From the NCBI GenBank assembly GCA_903813345.2, contig CAIIXF020000001.1, forward strand, positions 60,407,885 through 60,467,884: a stretch of 60,000 nt of DNA, given 5' to 3'. A model generated the notes under the pieces. It searched no databases, had not been told where the DNA came from, and worked only from the letters and a program-made list of their open reading frames with translations. Of the stretch, positions 36,303-48,388 are shown piece by piece. The translations under genes and the position numbers were made by a program. The stretch is from Owenia fusiformis (lineage: Eukaryota > Annelida > Polychaeta > Sabellida > Oweniidae). The number at the start of each line of letters is the position of its first letter. The stretch's first letter is position 1.

Positions 36303-37025
36303 GACAACTTTTCATTGGCCCTCCGAACGAGTCGAATAATCTGAACGTTTCTCAGCTTTTGATCTTCCATCAGCTCTCAAGCATAGTTATATGATATCTA
36401 TTGAATAATCAGAAAGATATTCGGAGTTTCAAAGTAGTATTATTTATATTTTTCGATGTTCGATGGCGCCTGAGCACTTTCTGGGATATCAGTGACGTCA
36501 CTGGAATTGGACGGCATTTTCAACTACAGATATCTTCGGATTTGGGGATTATAGTTCAAAAAGCGTTGTCGTATATCTTAATTACATACATACCTATCGT
36601 TTGTGCAAATGAAACCCTATATAAATGTTTAATAGAATCGCAGTGCGGCATTGGAAATAGCACCACTGTGTAATCCAATGGGAAAGAACCCGGATGTAGA
36701 CGAAGTTGTTCCATACATGAGAGCTCTTCAAACGGGAGGCAGCTAAACTGAACGAAATTAAACGTTATCGCGTATTGGTATATTGAGCTAGATGAGCTTC
36801 AAATAAATAACATTTTAGAGGTATTTTCTTCCTCTATCTAATAGTTATATTTTCACTATTGAAACTCTGCTATATTGATTGAATTAAACTGGCCTTGTTA
36901 GACAATTATCAGTAGACAAACCGCTTCTGCCATCTTTATATCGACCTAAAACCCGTGGGTAAATTTAGGATGCACGGTCTCGTTATATTTCCCCGGGGGT
37001 ATTTTCGTTCAGTGTAATTAAGACA

Positions 37026-37039
37026 AGGTCAACAGGTCA
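37026..37039 (+). promoter_or_regulatory. AGGTCA direct repeat (DR2) just before the PEX13 start
   Basis: AGGTCA, AC, AGGTCA lies ten bases before the ATG at 37049, probably in the 5' untranslated region or core promoter. AGGTCA repeats with a 2-bp spacer are a nuclear-receptor site type. A single occurrence could be chance; its position and the AGGTCA-rich array in the same gene's intron make it worth recording. Confidence 0.3.
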
Positions 37040-37048
37040 AGGATAAAT

Positions 37049-40000
37049 ATGAGTGCTCCCATGAAACCGTGGGAAAGACCTGGAGTAAACAGCCAAAATA
37101 TGAATAACCAACTAGTAAACAATATGTCTGGGTAAGTAACATAAAATGGGAGTGTACAGTGGAGATTTTGGGATTGAGTTTGTAATGATTGGCCCAGTAT
37201 CTATTGAGATATCGTAACAAGAAAATCAAAATTTGGGTAACTTTTTTTCTGAAAAGTAAAAATTTTGTTGACAACAAAAATTTATGATGAAACACATCTG
37301 CATTGTTTTCGCATATCTCAAATGATTGTTAGAACTATATTGTCTTGACTTTTCCTGAATACTCATTCCATTGCTGACAGTTGAAATTCAGTTTTGCTAT
37401 AAATGTTAGACTGTAGGCCTATTGAAAAATGTAAAACAATCCTACATTCAAGGATCCAAAGTTCACTCAAATATTAAAGTCTAATTCTGGGTTGTTATGT
37501 CTAACCACCGGCTCTCTATCTATTTGAGAGCTCTCGTTCGAGAGCACATGGAGTAATAGTGATGTAGGTTATTGTTGGTGAAATTTACAATTCATCACAT
37601 TGTACTGCTGTAACACTGTCCAGTGCTTCATAGCCTTGTCAGCCTACTTAAAGTATAGAGCCTAGACTGTATAACATTAACCAAAGTATAGAGCCTAGAC
37701 TGTATAACATTAGGTCCACCTCTTGGCCTTTATTTATGTAAAATTAAAATAGTTCAGAAAAGCCCAAGCTTAAAAGTCTAAAAACCTCATGCAAGATATG
37801 CTTTCAAGGATTAGCACTGGAAGTGGTATCTACTTACTCACTTGGAGAGCCATGTTGAATTTTGAAACTTGGATTAACATTGAGTAATGTTCTTCCCAGG
37901 TGTTTAACAAATGATTGAGTTAAAAATGTTTTTCTTTGCCATATTAACTTTTGAATTTCATTAGAATAATTGGTAAAGCAGCTTCAATTTGTATCCTTGT
38001 TGCCTCTTTAAAACTATATACATATAGTATGTTCCATTTTCATTTCTACCTAACATCTATTTGATTTATTCAAATGTTCCAGGTCTATACCAGGTAGTAT
38101 GGGAGGAGCAGCTGGTCCTCTACCCCCCTGCTGCCAACCTGGGGGTGCAAATGCTCCCCCTCCCCTCCCAGATAGGCCAGGCTCTCAGCAACCAGGCTCA
38201 GCCATGGGAGGAGGATTGGCTGGAGGTATGGGGTATGGAGGCTACAGTGGTATGGGGTCTTCCATGTACGGTGGAGGCATGTATGGCTCTAGCATGTATG
38301 GTGGTGGATACGGCAGTGGGATGTATAGCGGAGGATATGGTGGCTATGGTATGAACAGAATGGGGATGGGAATGAATAATGATGGCATGAACTCTTTCTC
38401 ACAACTGGCTGAGGAAAGCAGTCGACCTGCGTTCCAGTCTATTGAATCCATTGTCCAGGCATTCGGATCTGTCAGCATGATGTTAGAGTCCACATTTTAT
38501 GCTGTGTACAACTCATTCCGTGCCGTAATAGGAGTTGCTGATCAGTTCACGAGAATGAAGAATCATTTCGCCCAGATTATATCAGCTTTAGCAGTTATAC
38601 GAACAATGAAATACATTTTACATAAGTTGTTAGTGTTAATGGGTCTGAGGCCAGGGGGTCTTCCAGAAGATGTATGGGCCAAAGCTAAGTCACTCCAAGA
38701 TGAGGGCTTACTCTCAGAGGCAGACTTAAAGGGTCGCAAATCAAGCTGGCCTGTTTTAATGTTCTTTGCTATTGCACTTGGAGGACCTTGGCTGATATGG
38801 AAACTACTATCTTCAGTTGTAGGAGAAAAAGGTAGGTCCATAAAAATGTTAACATTCCATGAATGGATTTTAATAAATGTCTCTTCATTGATATACCTTC
38901 CTCAAGCAGGTTTCATTCTTTTATGTACACGTTTATGTCATAGTACTACTACTACTACATCAAGTACTACTTGATATTTAATGGCACATTATGCTTTGAG
39001 GACAACATCAGAATTATTCTAATTTTCATGTAGCGAGCCAATTGGCAAAATCTTCAGTACCGTATTCTCTGTAATTAGCGCCCAGGGCGTTTAGAAAATT
39101 GAAAATACATTATTTAGACCATTCTAATAAGCGCCCATGTATGAAAGAAATCAGAAATCCCGAGGAATTTCATGTATGGCAATTTTTCTTGACAAGAATG
39201 CATTTTCTTCAACATATTTTTATAATAATATGACAAGTGCTGTTATTGGAGAGAATACGGTAAAGATAGCTTAGACAATATTGACAGTGGTTGAAGACCC
39301 GTCTATGTCTAATTTATTTCCGGCACGCCCACTTTGTCATTATCGCCGATTACCTTCAATATTTCCACTAGAGACTGCTGGATATCGATCTAAAGTTATA
39401 CATTATTTCTAATTTGATGAGAGATCATCATTATTCGTGCAAAAGTCGAGAAACATTAAAAAGAAACCAGAAAGTTCACGACCTTGACATGCGCAGAACA
39501 TCTGCGCAGTAGCTTTTGAAATTTCTGAATGCCTATAAAGAACAATTCCTTCATTCATTATGGACTATTTGGAGACAATATTAGCATGGTATGGTGTGGG
39601 AAGCACCCATCGATAGATATGTATCGAGAGGATGCATAGAATTACACAACGCGTCGTGTTTACAGCAGTTTTAGGGTAAGTACTCTATTATCGCCCGCTC
39701 CTGGATTTTGAGAAATATTTTTTTCCTGATATATTCTTCAATTCTTGTTGATTCCTCGATGTTTCTTGAACTTTGTGAAGCGGGGTGGGCGCTTATTAGA
39801 GAGTGGGCGGTAATTACAGAGAATACGGTAAATGCAAGTGCCAAACTCTGAAACTGCTTCAATGCTGGGGAGATGAACTCTGGTCAATGCAAATTGCTCA
39901 CACACATAATCAATTACATTGAAGGGTGAAAGTCCATTACATTTGATTAAAGTACATGTACATCAATTTTTGCAATGAGTCATCTTTTATTATGAATTAC

Positions 40001-43000
40001 ACAACAACATGACAAACATAGTAGTAAACATATACTGTACATTTTGGATGGGGAGGGGTTTGGTTTAACATGAGTCCTTATTGTTGCCCTGACCCCTATT
40101 GATAAAAATAACCAGCAAATCTCCTTTTGTAGAAAAAGAGTGGATGACAGGAGCAAGTGACCATTTTGTTGCTCTAGCAGAGTATGACTTTAAGGGTGAG
40201 GAGAAGGAGCTGACATTCAAGAAGGCACAGAGAATCATCTTGGCCCCCAAAGGTACATAAGGGATTTTTTCTAAAGTTTTGTGCTTAATTTTATACAAAT
40301 TCAATTTTTTTAAATAATATCCATCCCACTTGATAAACAAGGCATTAACATGACAAAATGTCACCACCTAAAACAATTTGGTAAATTTAAAGCAAGTTGG
40401 AAACAGACCTTTTTGACCTTGAGAAGGTCATTAAAGGTCAAATGTCAAATCTAAAGTCAGATTTGAATTTCTGAGAACATGTAGATGATTTTGAAAAAAA
40501 AAATTAGTCCTTGAGAAGGTCATTGAAGGTCAAATGTCAAATCTAAAGTCATATTTGAATTTCTGAGAACATGTAGATGATTTTGAAAAAAAAATTTAGT
40601 CAATTTGAAGCAAGATGAAAAAATACCTTTTTGACCTTTTTTGACATTGAGAAGGTCATTGAAGGTCAAATGTCAAATCTAAAGTCAGATTTGAATTTCT
40701 GAGAACATGTAGATGATTTTGAAAAAAAAATTTAGTCAATTTGAAGCAAGTTGAAAAAAGACCTTTTTGACCTTTTTTGACTTTGAGAAGGTCATTGAAG
40801 GTCAAATGTCAAATCTTAAGTCAAATCTAAAGTCAGATTTCAATTTCTGAGAACACGTAGATGATTTTGAAAAAATTTTTTAGTCAATTTGAAGCAAGTT
40901 GAAAACAGACCTTTTTGACCTTGAGAAGGTCATTGAAGGTCCAATGTCAAATCTTAAGTCAAATCTTAAGTCAGATTTGAATTTCTGAGAACACGTTGAT
41001 GATTTTGAAAAAAAAATTTAGTCAATTTGAAGCAAGTTGAAAACAGACCTTTTTGACCTTTTTTGACCTTGAGAAGGTCATTGAAGGTCAAATGTCAAAT
41101 CTAAAGTCAGATTTGAAGGTCAAATGTCAAATCTAAAGTCAGATTTGAATTTCCGAGAACATGTAGATGATTTTGAAAAAAAATTTAGTCAATGTGAAGC
41201 AAGTTGAAAAAAGACCTTTTTGACCTTGAGAAGGTCATTGAAGGTCAAATGTCAAATCTAAAGTCAGATTTGAACTTCTGAGAACATGTAGATGATTTAG
41301 AAAAAAATTGAAGTCAGTCTAAACAGTATTTGTTAAGTTATAGGAAGTTGTAAGAAATTGTTACAGACGCCAACCTCCAACCGCCGGACGCCAACCTCCA
41401 ACCACCAACCGCCGTTGCAAAAAAACAGAGACCATAGCAATATGTCACCACTTTTGATGGTGACATAATAAACAAGGCATTAACATGACAAAATGTCACC
41501 ACCTAAAACAATTTGGTCAATTTAAAGCAAGTTGGAAACAGACCTTTTTGACCTTTTTTGACCTTGAGAAGGTCATTAAAGGTCAAATGTCAAATCTAAA
41601 GTCAGATTTGAATTTCTGAGAACATGTAGATGATTTTGAAAAAAAAAATTAGTCAATTTGAAGCAAGTTGAAAAAAGACCTTTTTGACCTTTTTTGACCT
41701 TGAGAAGGTCATTGAAGGTCAAATGTCAAATCTAAAGTCATATTTGAATTTCTGAGAACATGTAGATGATTTTGAAAAAAAAATTTAGTCAATTTGAAGC
41801 AAGATGAAAAAATACCTTTTTGACCTTTTTTGACATTGAGAAGGTCATTGAAGGTCAAATGTCAAATCTAAAGTCAGATTTGAATTTCTGAGAACATGTA
41901 GATGATTTTGAAAAAAAAATTTAGTCAATTTGAAGCAAGTTGAAAAAAGACCTTTTTGACCTTTTTTGACTTTGAGAAGGTCATTGAAGGTCAAATGTCA
42001 AATCTTAAGTCAAATCTAAAGTCAGATTTGAATTTCTGAGAACACGTAGATGATTTTGAAAAAAATTTTTAGTCAATTTGAAGCAAGTTGAAAACAGACC
42101 TTTTTGACCTTTTTTGACCTTGAGAAGGTCATTGAAGGTCAAATGTCAAATCTTAAGTCAAATCTTAAGTCAGATTTGAATTTCTGAGAACACGTAGATG
42201 ATTTTGAAAAAAAAATTTAGTCAATTTGAAGCAAGTTGAAAACAGACCTTTTTGACCTTTTTTGACCTTGAGAAGGTCATTGAAGGTCAAATGTCAAATC
42301 TTAAGTCAAATCTTAAGTCAGATTTGAATTTCTGAGAACACATTGATGATTTTGAAAAAAAAATTTAGTCAATTTGAAGCAAGTTGAAAACAGACCTTTT
42401 TGACCTTTTTTGACCTTGAGAAGGTCATTGAAGGTCAAATGTCAAATCTAAAGTCAGATTTGAAGGTCAAATGTCAAATCTAAAGTCAGATTTGAATTTC
42501 CGAGAACATGTAGATGATTTTGAAAAAAAATTTAGTCAATGTGAAGCAAGTTGAAAAAAGACCTTTTTGACCTTGAGAAGGTCATTGAAGGTCAAATGTC
42601 AAATCTAAAGTCAGATTTGAACTTCTGAGAACATGTAGATGATTTAGAAAAAAATTGAAGTCAGTCTAAACAGTATTTGTTAAGTTATAGGAAGTTGTAA
42701 GAAATTGTTACAGACGCCAACCTCCAACCGCCGGACGCCAACCTCCAACCGCCGGACGCCAACCTCCAACCACCAACGGCCGTCGCAAAAAAACAGAGAC
42801 CATAACAATATGTCACCACTTTTGATGGTGACATAATAAACAAGGCATTAACATGACAAAATGTCACCACCTAAAACAATTTGGTCAATTTAAAGCAAGT
42901 TGGAAACAGACCTTTTTGACCTTTCTTGACCTTGAGAAGGTCATTAAAGGTCAAATGTCAAATCTAAAGTCAGATTTGAATTTCTGAGAACATGTAGATG

Positions 43001-44578
43001 ATTTTGAAAAAAAAAATTAGTCAATTTGAAGCAAGTTGAAAAAAGACCTTTTTGACCTTTTTTGACCTTGAGAAGGTCATTGAAGGTCAAATGTCAAATC
43101 TAAAGTCATATTTAAATTTCTGAGAACATGTAGATGATTTTGAAAAAAAAATTTAGTCAATTTGAAGCAAGATGAAAAAATACCTTTTTGACCTTTTTTG
43201 ACATTGAGAAGGTCATTGAAGGTCAAATGTCAAATCTAAAGTCAGATTTGAATTTCTGAGAACATGTAGATGATTTTGAAAAAAAAATTTAGTCAATTTG
43301 AAGCAAGTTGAAAAAAGACCTTTTTGACCTTTTTTGACTTTGAGAAGGTCATTGAAGGTCAAATGTCAAATCTTAAGTCAAATCTTAAGTCAGATTTGAA
43401 TTTCTGAGAACACGTAGATGATTTTGAAAAAAAAATTTAGTCAATTTGAAGCAAGTTGAAAACAGACCTTTTTGACCTTTTTTGACCTTGAGAAGGTCAT
43501 TGAAGGTCAAATGTCAAATCTTAAGTCAAATCTTAAGTCAGATTTGAATTTCTGAGAACACGTTGATGATTTTGAAAAAAAAATTTAGTCAATTTGAAGC
43601 AAGTTGAAAACAGACCTTTTTTGACCTTGAGAAGGTCATTGAAGGTCAAATGTCAAATCTAAAGTCAGATTTGAAGGTCAAATGTCAAATCTAAAGTCAG
43701 ATTTGAATTTCCGAGAACATGTAGATGATTTTGAAAAAAAATTTAGTCAATGTGAAGCAAGTTGAAAAAAGACCTTTTTGACCTTGAGAAGGTCATTGAA
43801 GGTCAAATGTCAAATCTAAAGTCAGATTTGAACTTCTGAGAACATGTAGATGATTTAGAAAAAAATTGAAGTCAGTCTAAACAGTATTTGTTAAGTTATA
43901 GGAAGTTGTAAGAAATTGTTACAGACGCCAACCTCCAACCGCCGGACGCCAACCTCCAACCACCAACCGCCGTCGCAAAAAAACGGAGACCATAACAATA
44001 TGTCACCACTTTTGGTGGTGACATAAAAAACAGACTGGATAATTAAAAGTTAAACTTTTAGGTAATGAAAGTGCCTTTTATCAGACAATATTCTAATAAC
44101 CAACATCTTTGTTTCAGAGCTGCAACCCAAAGTCCGAGGCTGGTTACTCGGTAGCGTAGATGGTCAAAAATCAGGACTAGTACCTGCAAATTATATCAAA
44201 ATACAAGGCAAGCGGAGAGGAACAAAATTCACCCAACAACCAATTGCTCAACCCTCAATCCCCCAACAGATCACCACAACACCAAATCCCCAACTTATCC
44301 AACCGACCCAAATACCACAAACATATAACAATCAAATCAGTGAAGTGCCACCTATGGGCAATTTAGATGAAAACTTTGACACTTCATTCGCTCAAGTGAA
44401 TAATTTCCACACAAGTGAGAACTCTGCAATATTAAAAGACTCTGAAAGTATTGTGAATGAGAATTTAGGAGTTTCTAAATCATGTTGTTCGAAAAAATCA
44501 GAGGAGAAATCATGCTCTAAGAGCAAGGATGATTGCTGTTCCAAAACACCCGATGAACTACTGACTGATTCAAGTTAG
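37049..44578 (+). CDS. PEX13: Peroxisomal membrane protein PEX13 (peroxin-13)
   Basis: Exons: 37049-37131, 38083-38831, 40133-40252 and 44118-44578, giving 470 residues with agreeing phases. PEX13 sits in the peroxisomal membrane and, with PEX14, docks the PEX5 receptor for matrix-protein import. Visible features: an N-terminal KPWERPG motif; a Pro-rich part; a Gly/Tyr/Met-rich repeat region at 70-128; the family signature EESSRPAFQSIESIV at 138-152; hydrophobic segments near 190-214 and 250-270 (WPVLMFFAIALGGPWLIWKL); and an SH3 domain at 290-346 (ALAEYDF, RGWLLGS, GLVPANYIKI). The motif DENFDTSFAQVN is conserved in the tail. The protein is longer than human PEX13 (403) through the Gly-rich and C-terminal regions. 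The tail ends in a lineage-specific cluster with CC or C at five places (KSCCSKKSEEKSCSK, DDCCSK). Intron 3 carries a 3.7-kb tandem repeat. Confidence 0.96.
39060..39828. mobile_element. 769-bp TIR element, TA target, in PEX13 intron 2
   Basis: Left CCGTATTCTCTGTAATTAGC and right inverted TAATTACAGAGAATACGG, with TA at both flanks (39058-39059 and 39829-39830). An internal AGAGAATACGGTA near 39250 suggests nesting or an older end. No transposase is seen. The TA duplication suggests a Tc1/mariner-type mover. Confidence 0.7.
40333..44025 (+). repeat. Tandem triplicate of a pearl/HINE-like element with internal ~135-bp repeats
   Basis: Three head-to-tail units start at about 40333, 41468 and 42836 (about 1.14, 1.37 and 1.19 kb). 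Each starts with AACAAGGCATTAACATGACA then AATGTCACCACC. Each then has seven or eight copies of a 130-140 bp repeat containing AGGTCATTGAAGGTCAAATG. Each ends with a unique part (GACGCCAACCTCCAACC) and a terminal hairpin, TGTCACCAC-TTTTG-GTGGTGACA, before ATAA. Left segment, tandem core and 3' hairpin are the layout of Helentron-associated elements such as bivalve pearl. Assignment is by structure only. A core-less relative lies at 49073-49187. Located in PEX13 intron 3. Confidence 0.75.
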
Positions 44579-45361
44579 AGATTCACATGTCACTGTCAGT
44601 TAATCACAAGGTCAAGGTCAAAAATGTGCCGTATTGTATCAATTTCCAAGTGTGAATACAGTAAGACCTGTGTAAGTTGAACACTGTTTGGTTCTGCTAT
44701 AATGTCTTCCCCCTGGAAGGTTTTTATGTTAGTGGGGTTCATTTAGCATTGGGTCAGTACTTTAGTCATTAAAGGGCTCCACTTTGAGATGTGTTCCACT
44801 TACTGAGAAGTTTCTTCACTTATTTACATGTTCCACTAACAGAGAGGTGTTCTACTTAAAGTAGGTAGTTCACTCAACAGGTTTCTCCTGTATTTACATC
44901 AGACTATTAATATGGACAGGGCATAGGGCAGACCTGTACTTGTGTGTCAAATGTGGAAATGTTGCATTGTGGCACTGATGAAATATTTTGATATATTTAG
45001 CGAAGTGACCTGCAGATGGCGCTATCACAAACATGTACTGCACCACTGCATGAACCGATAAATTCCTGGGCATTGTAACGCCCTTGTTTTAACTATGAAT
45101 GTAACTGTATATCTATATAAATAATACTATTGGTACTGGGCCTGGTGAAAGTGCTGAGAAGCTCATTTTTCTGCAGTAATAATGGCTGCATTTTGAGTTT
45201 TTGAGACTCCACTCTTGCGCAATTGAACTCTATAGGCATGTTTAAGACTGAGGATTACAAATAAGCCACCAATTTTGAAGTATATTTTCACTTGTGCCAG
45301 CCCGATATACAGGGTGGCTTAAAATGTAAAATTAGGTTTACAGTTTTCAAAGACATTGTTC

Positions 45362-45367
45362 AATAAA
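45362..45367 (+). terminator. Candidate PEX13 poly(A) signal
   Basis: An AATAAA hexamer 784 bp after the PEX13 stop codon and before the next mobile element. Other AATAAA words occur near 46698, so the true site is undecided. Confidence 0.35.
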
Positions 45368-45583
45368 TGTAAACCTACTTTTGGGCCTCTCAGCATGAAG
45401 CAGCAAATCATCAACACATTCATGTAGGCCTATCAGATAACCGAGCAAAACTCCTGTGAGATGACAGTCGATGTATTTTTGTGCTTTGCTTTATACTGTT
45501 ACATTTGTGGTTTGATCCATCATGGAATTCTCAGATTTATGAATCAAAGTCAATTTTGTGGTCTACTAGAGTATATGCATGTA

Positions 45584-46450
45584 CACTCCCCTCCATAAGT
45601 TTGGCAACCTTTTTTCCCCATTGAACTACGTGTTAAAGCCTCTTTACGTTTGAATTTTTATTTACTTAACCTGCGATGAAATAACTTAGAATATTGGTGG
45701 AAACGTAACTTGACTTTATTTCCAATACCTCCAAATTTTCTCAATTTTTTTCCTCAATTACAATAGGTGGAAAATTGATGATAAATTTGATGAATTTTTG
45801 AAAACCGTCATTCCCATGTAATCCAATGGGAAATGGAGGGTTCGGAGCAAATCAGGATATCTTTTCAGTAAAAGATTCAGCAAAAAATATTTTGATATAG
45901 AAAATTGAATTGTCTAACTTTTTTGAACACTAAGTGTTTAGTTTATTTGATGAATATTAAAGTTACAGCGCTTCAAAGTCATTTTTGAAAATAATTTTCC
46001 GCCTCCTGTGTTATTTCAATGGGAGAGGTTTTTTGAAAAACAATTTTGACTTTAAAGCCCTATATCTTTGTTGAACCTGAAGAAACATATCAATTTTTTG
46101 TTAAATAAAGTTAGCAAATTCAATTGCCTGCCTAACTCGTATTTTTTGCAAGGACTCGGATGGATGGATATTCTGTCATATGACTTGCGGCAAACCTACC
46201 ATTTCCCATTGGTTAACATGGGAATCTCGATTTTCAAAAATTCATCAAATTTATCATCAATTTTCGACCTATTGTAATTGAGGAAAAAAATTGAGAAAAT
46301 TTGGAGGTATTGGAATTAAAGTCAAATTACGTTTCCATCAACATTATAAGAATTTTCATCGCAGGTTAAGTAAATAAAAATTCAAAGGTAAAGAGGCTTT
46401 AACACGTAGTTCAGTGGGGGAAAAAGGTTGCCAAACTTATGGAGGGGAGT
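45584..46450. mobile_element. 867-bp foldback element, TA target (Tc1/mariner-like)
   Basis: CACTCCCCTCCATAAGTTTG at the left is exactly mirrored at the right, and TA flanks both ends (45582-45583 and 46451-46452). Inverted arms run about 260 bp (through ACACGTAGTTCA, GCAGGTTAAGTAAATAAAAA and TTTGATGAATTTTTG). The 340-bp centre is AT-rich and non-coding. It lies in the tail-to-tail interval between PEX13 and HEATR1. Confidence 0.8.
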
Positions 46451-46452
46451 GT

Positions 46453-48294
46453 ACCATCTTAATAATCTGAATTGAAATCTGAGCCCTCTTTTAAAACATC
46501 CTTGTATAGTCTCTAATATCTCAAAAGTATATTCTTGATATTTTACAAAATAATAAACTTCTATAAGATGTAAAAAATGTTCAGAATAAGAACAAGAGGG
46601 ATTTCCTCTAAATAACTAAGGTGGATATCCAAAATATCAATATTTATTGAATTGACAACTGTAATCATGTTATGAGATGTATGTGTGATATACATGTCAA
46701 TAAAATTTATATATATTCAATATGTACATTTCCATTATGAAATAAAGAAAAGATTTTAAAATATATATATTATCTGTCCATGGAACTGGTCAGAGGGATG
46801 ATTAAACAAATGTACATTTCCATAGCCATAGCTTGAAAAAGTCTTCCCCCTTCATCCAGAAAGACTAAATTTTTTTGAAAAGTATGTGATCTTGTTGAAA
46901 TTGGTATCTATATTCTAAAGGCAATTGTTTTAGAGTTTAAAAATAAAATCCCATTTTTGATGAGTTCTGGCTATAACTTGGATGAGTATGTATACATATT
47001 GAAGAAAAAAAAAAAATTCTAAAGGATATGATCTCAACCTGACTGGGATACCTGTGGATATTCCAAAATTCTGATCTCTAGGCTTAATTGTTAATTTTAA
47101 GTCGATAAACAGTACATACAACACATTTAAAGGGTGACGCATATCGTTTAGCAAATCGAACGCTCGCTTCTGGTGTTGCTCACCGTTTAGTATAAAAGGC
47201 CCGATCCCGGAATACTCAAGGGTTCACAGGCTCGAGGTCGTTGTGTCAACACCTCTAACTGTTATATAGCATAAGTATATTATAGATCGTCACATATTTA
47301 TAAAAGGGTGATTTTTATTTTGACAAATCAATTCCACATTTATGGGTGAAGTTTCAGGATCTTCTATTTGTGTATAATAAGGAAAAATTGACATCTAAAT
47401 TTCCCCATAAGGTAATAGCACACAGCTTGGTATATGAAATATCCTACAAATGAAACAAAGCAGTTCTAATACAAGGATTTATATTGGCTGTTGTACATAT
47501 TCTTTGAACGCAATCACTCTATGGATAATGTTTTCAAAATCATTATAAACGGATTACTTTATCTCAAAGACAATTTCAATAAACTGGATTTTACAGAACT
47601 CCCCTTATTTCTTAAAAATGGACTGATCCAGTCGATTCGCCTGGAGCCGCCATATTGTTTTTATACGGGATGCTTATCGGAACCCTTTAAACAAGAATCT
47701 GTGATATAATGAAATGACAACCAACACATTTTTTCCATAACATTGACCGCATTTTCAACCTCATTCTATCAAAATTGTCGAGTACTCCTGATACATTGTT
47801 CAATGTATGAAAATTGAAATTTTGATACAACATTGGCCTTCCGTGAACTTGATCATACACCGACATGGTCTGAAAGAAGGAACATAGTCATTGTTGAACA
47901 GAGACACATTTGTAAATATAAATAAACAGTATATATGCTCGTTTCACATTTGTATATATATTTCATGATCATAATAGTACATTGACAGTCAAATATGTTA
48001 TTCATAATATAACACTTCATCAATGCAGCAGATCAGAGACTGTTGAGTATGCAAAGTAATGAAGGAAATAGCTCAAATGGGAGATCTATTGATTGAGACA
48101 TTGAAATTGTCCAATGAGTTAAGCAGCATTCCAAATAAAAAAAATCACCCAGTAAACTTCACCCATTCCTTTTCCTTCTAGCAAGGACCATGTCCTGTGA
48201 AGGCATTAAAATCGTTGACATTCATGTTTCAGATGATTCTCTAGGCCTTGCTTTAGGTTGGCTTTGTAAGATAGCATCCATGTAACAATCCATG
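46453..48294. other. Intergenic interval between PEX13 and HEATR1
   Basis: AT-rich sequence with no recognised gene, between two convergent genes. The piece at about 47150-47260 is more GC-rich (CGCTCGCTTCTGGTGTTGCT and GGTTCACAGGCTCGAGG) but does not fold into a convincing tRNA. Confidence 0.45.
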
Positions 48295-48300
48295 TTTATT
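48295..48300 (-). terminator. HEATR1: Candidate HEATR1 poly(A) signal
   Basis: TTTATT on the plus strand is AATAAA in the direction of HEATR1, 89 bp past its stop codon. A normal position for a short 3' untranslated region. Confidence 0.5.
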
Positions 48301-48388
48301 ACATTAATAAAAATAAAGTCCCTGGAGTTTCCATACAGTGTACATCTCAATATTATTTGTTTTTTCTAAGGTTATGTATCATATGTAT

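Noticed and set aside
36401-36673. 90-codon plus-strand frame before PEX13
   Set aside because: Hydrophobic AT-rich translation without domain, next to a MITE. No link in phase to PEX13 exon 1, which has its own start.
38831-38974. Extended C-terminal reading of PEX13 exon 2 to a stop at about 38974
   Set aside because: A GTAGGT donor at 38832 leads in phase to the SH3 exon. The extension lacks family similarity.
40333-44025. Coding repeats in the PEX13 intron array
   Set aside because: No sustained frame. Repeats are full of stops and A/T runs. PEX13 exons on both sides join in phase.
47150-47260. Possible tRNA or tRNA-derived SINE (GGTTCACAGGCTCGAGG)
   Set aside because: No cloverleaf and no convincing A box could be drawn by eye.
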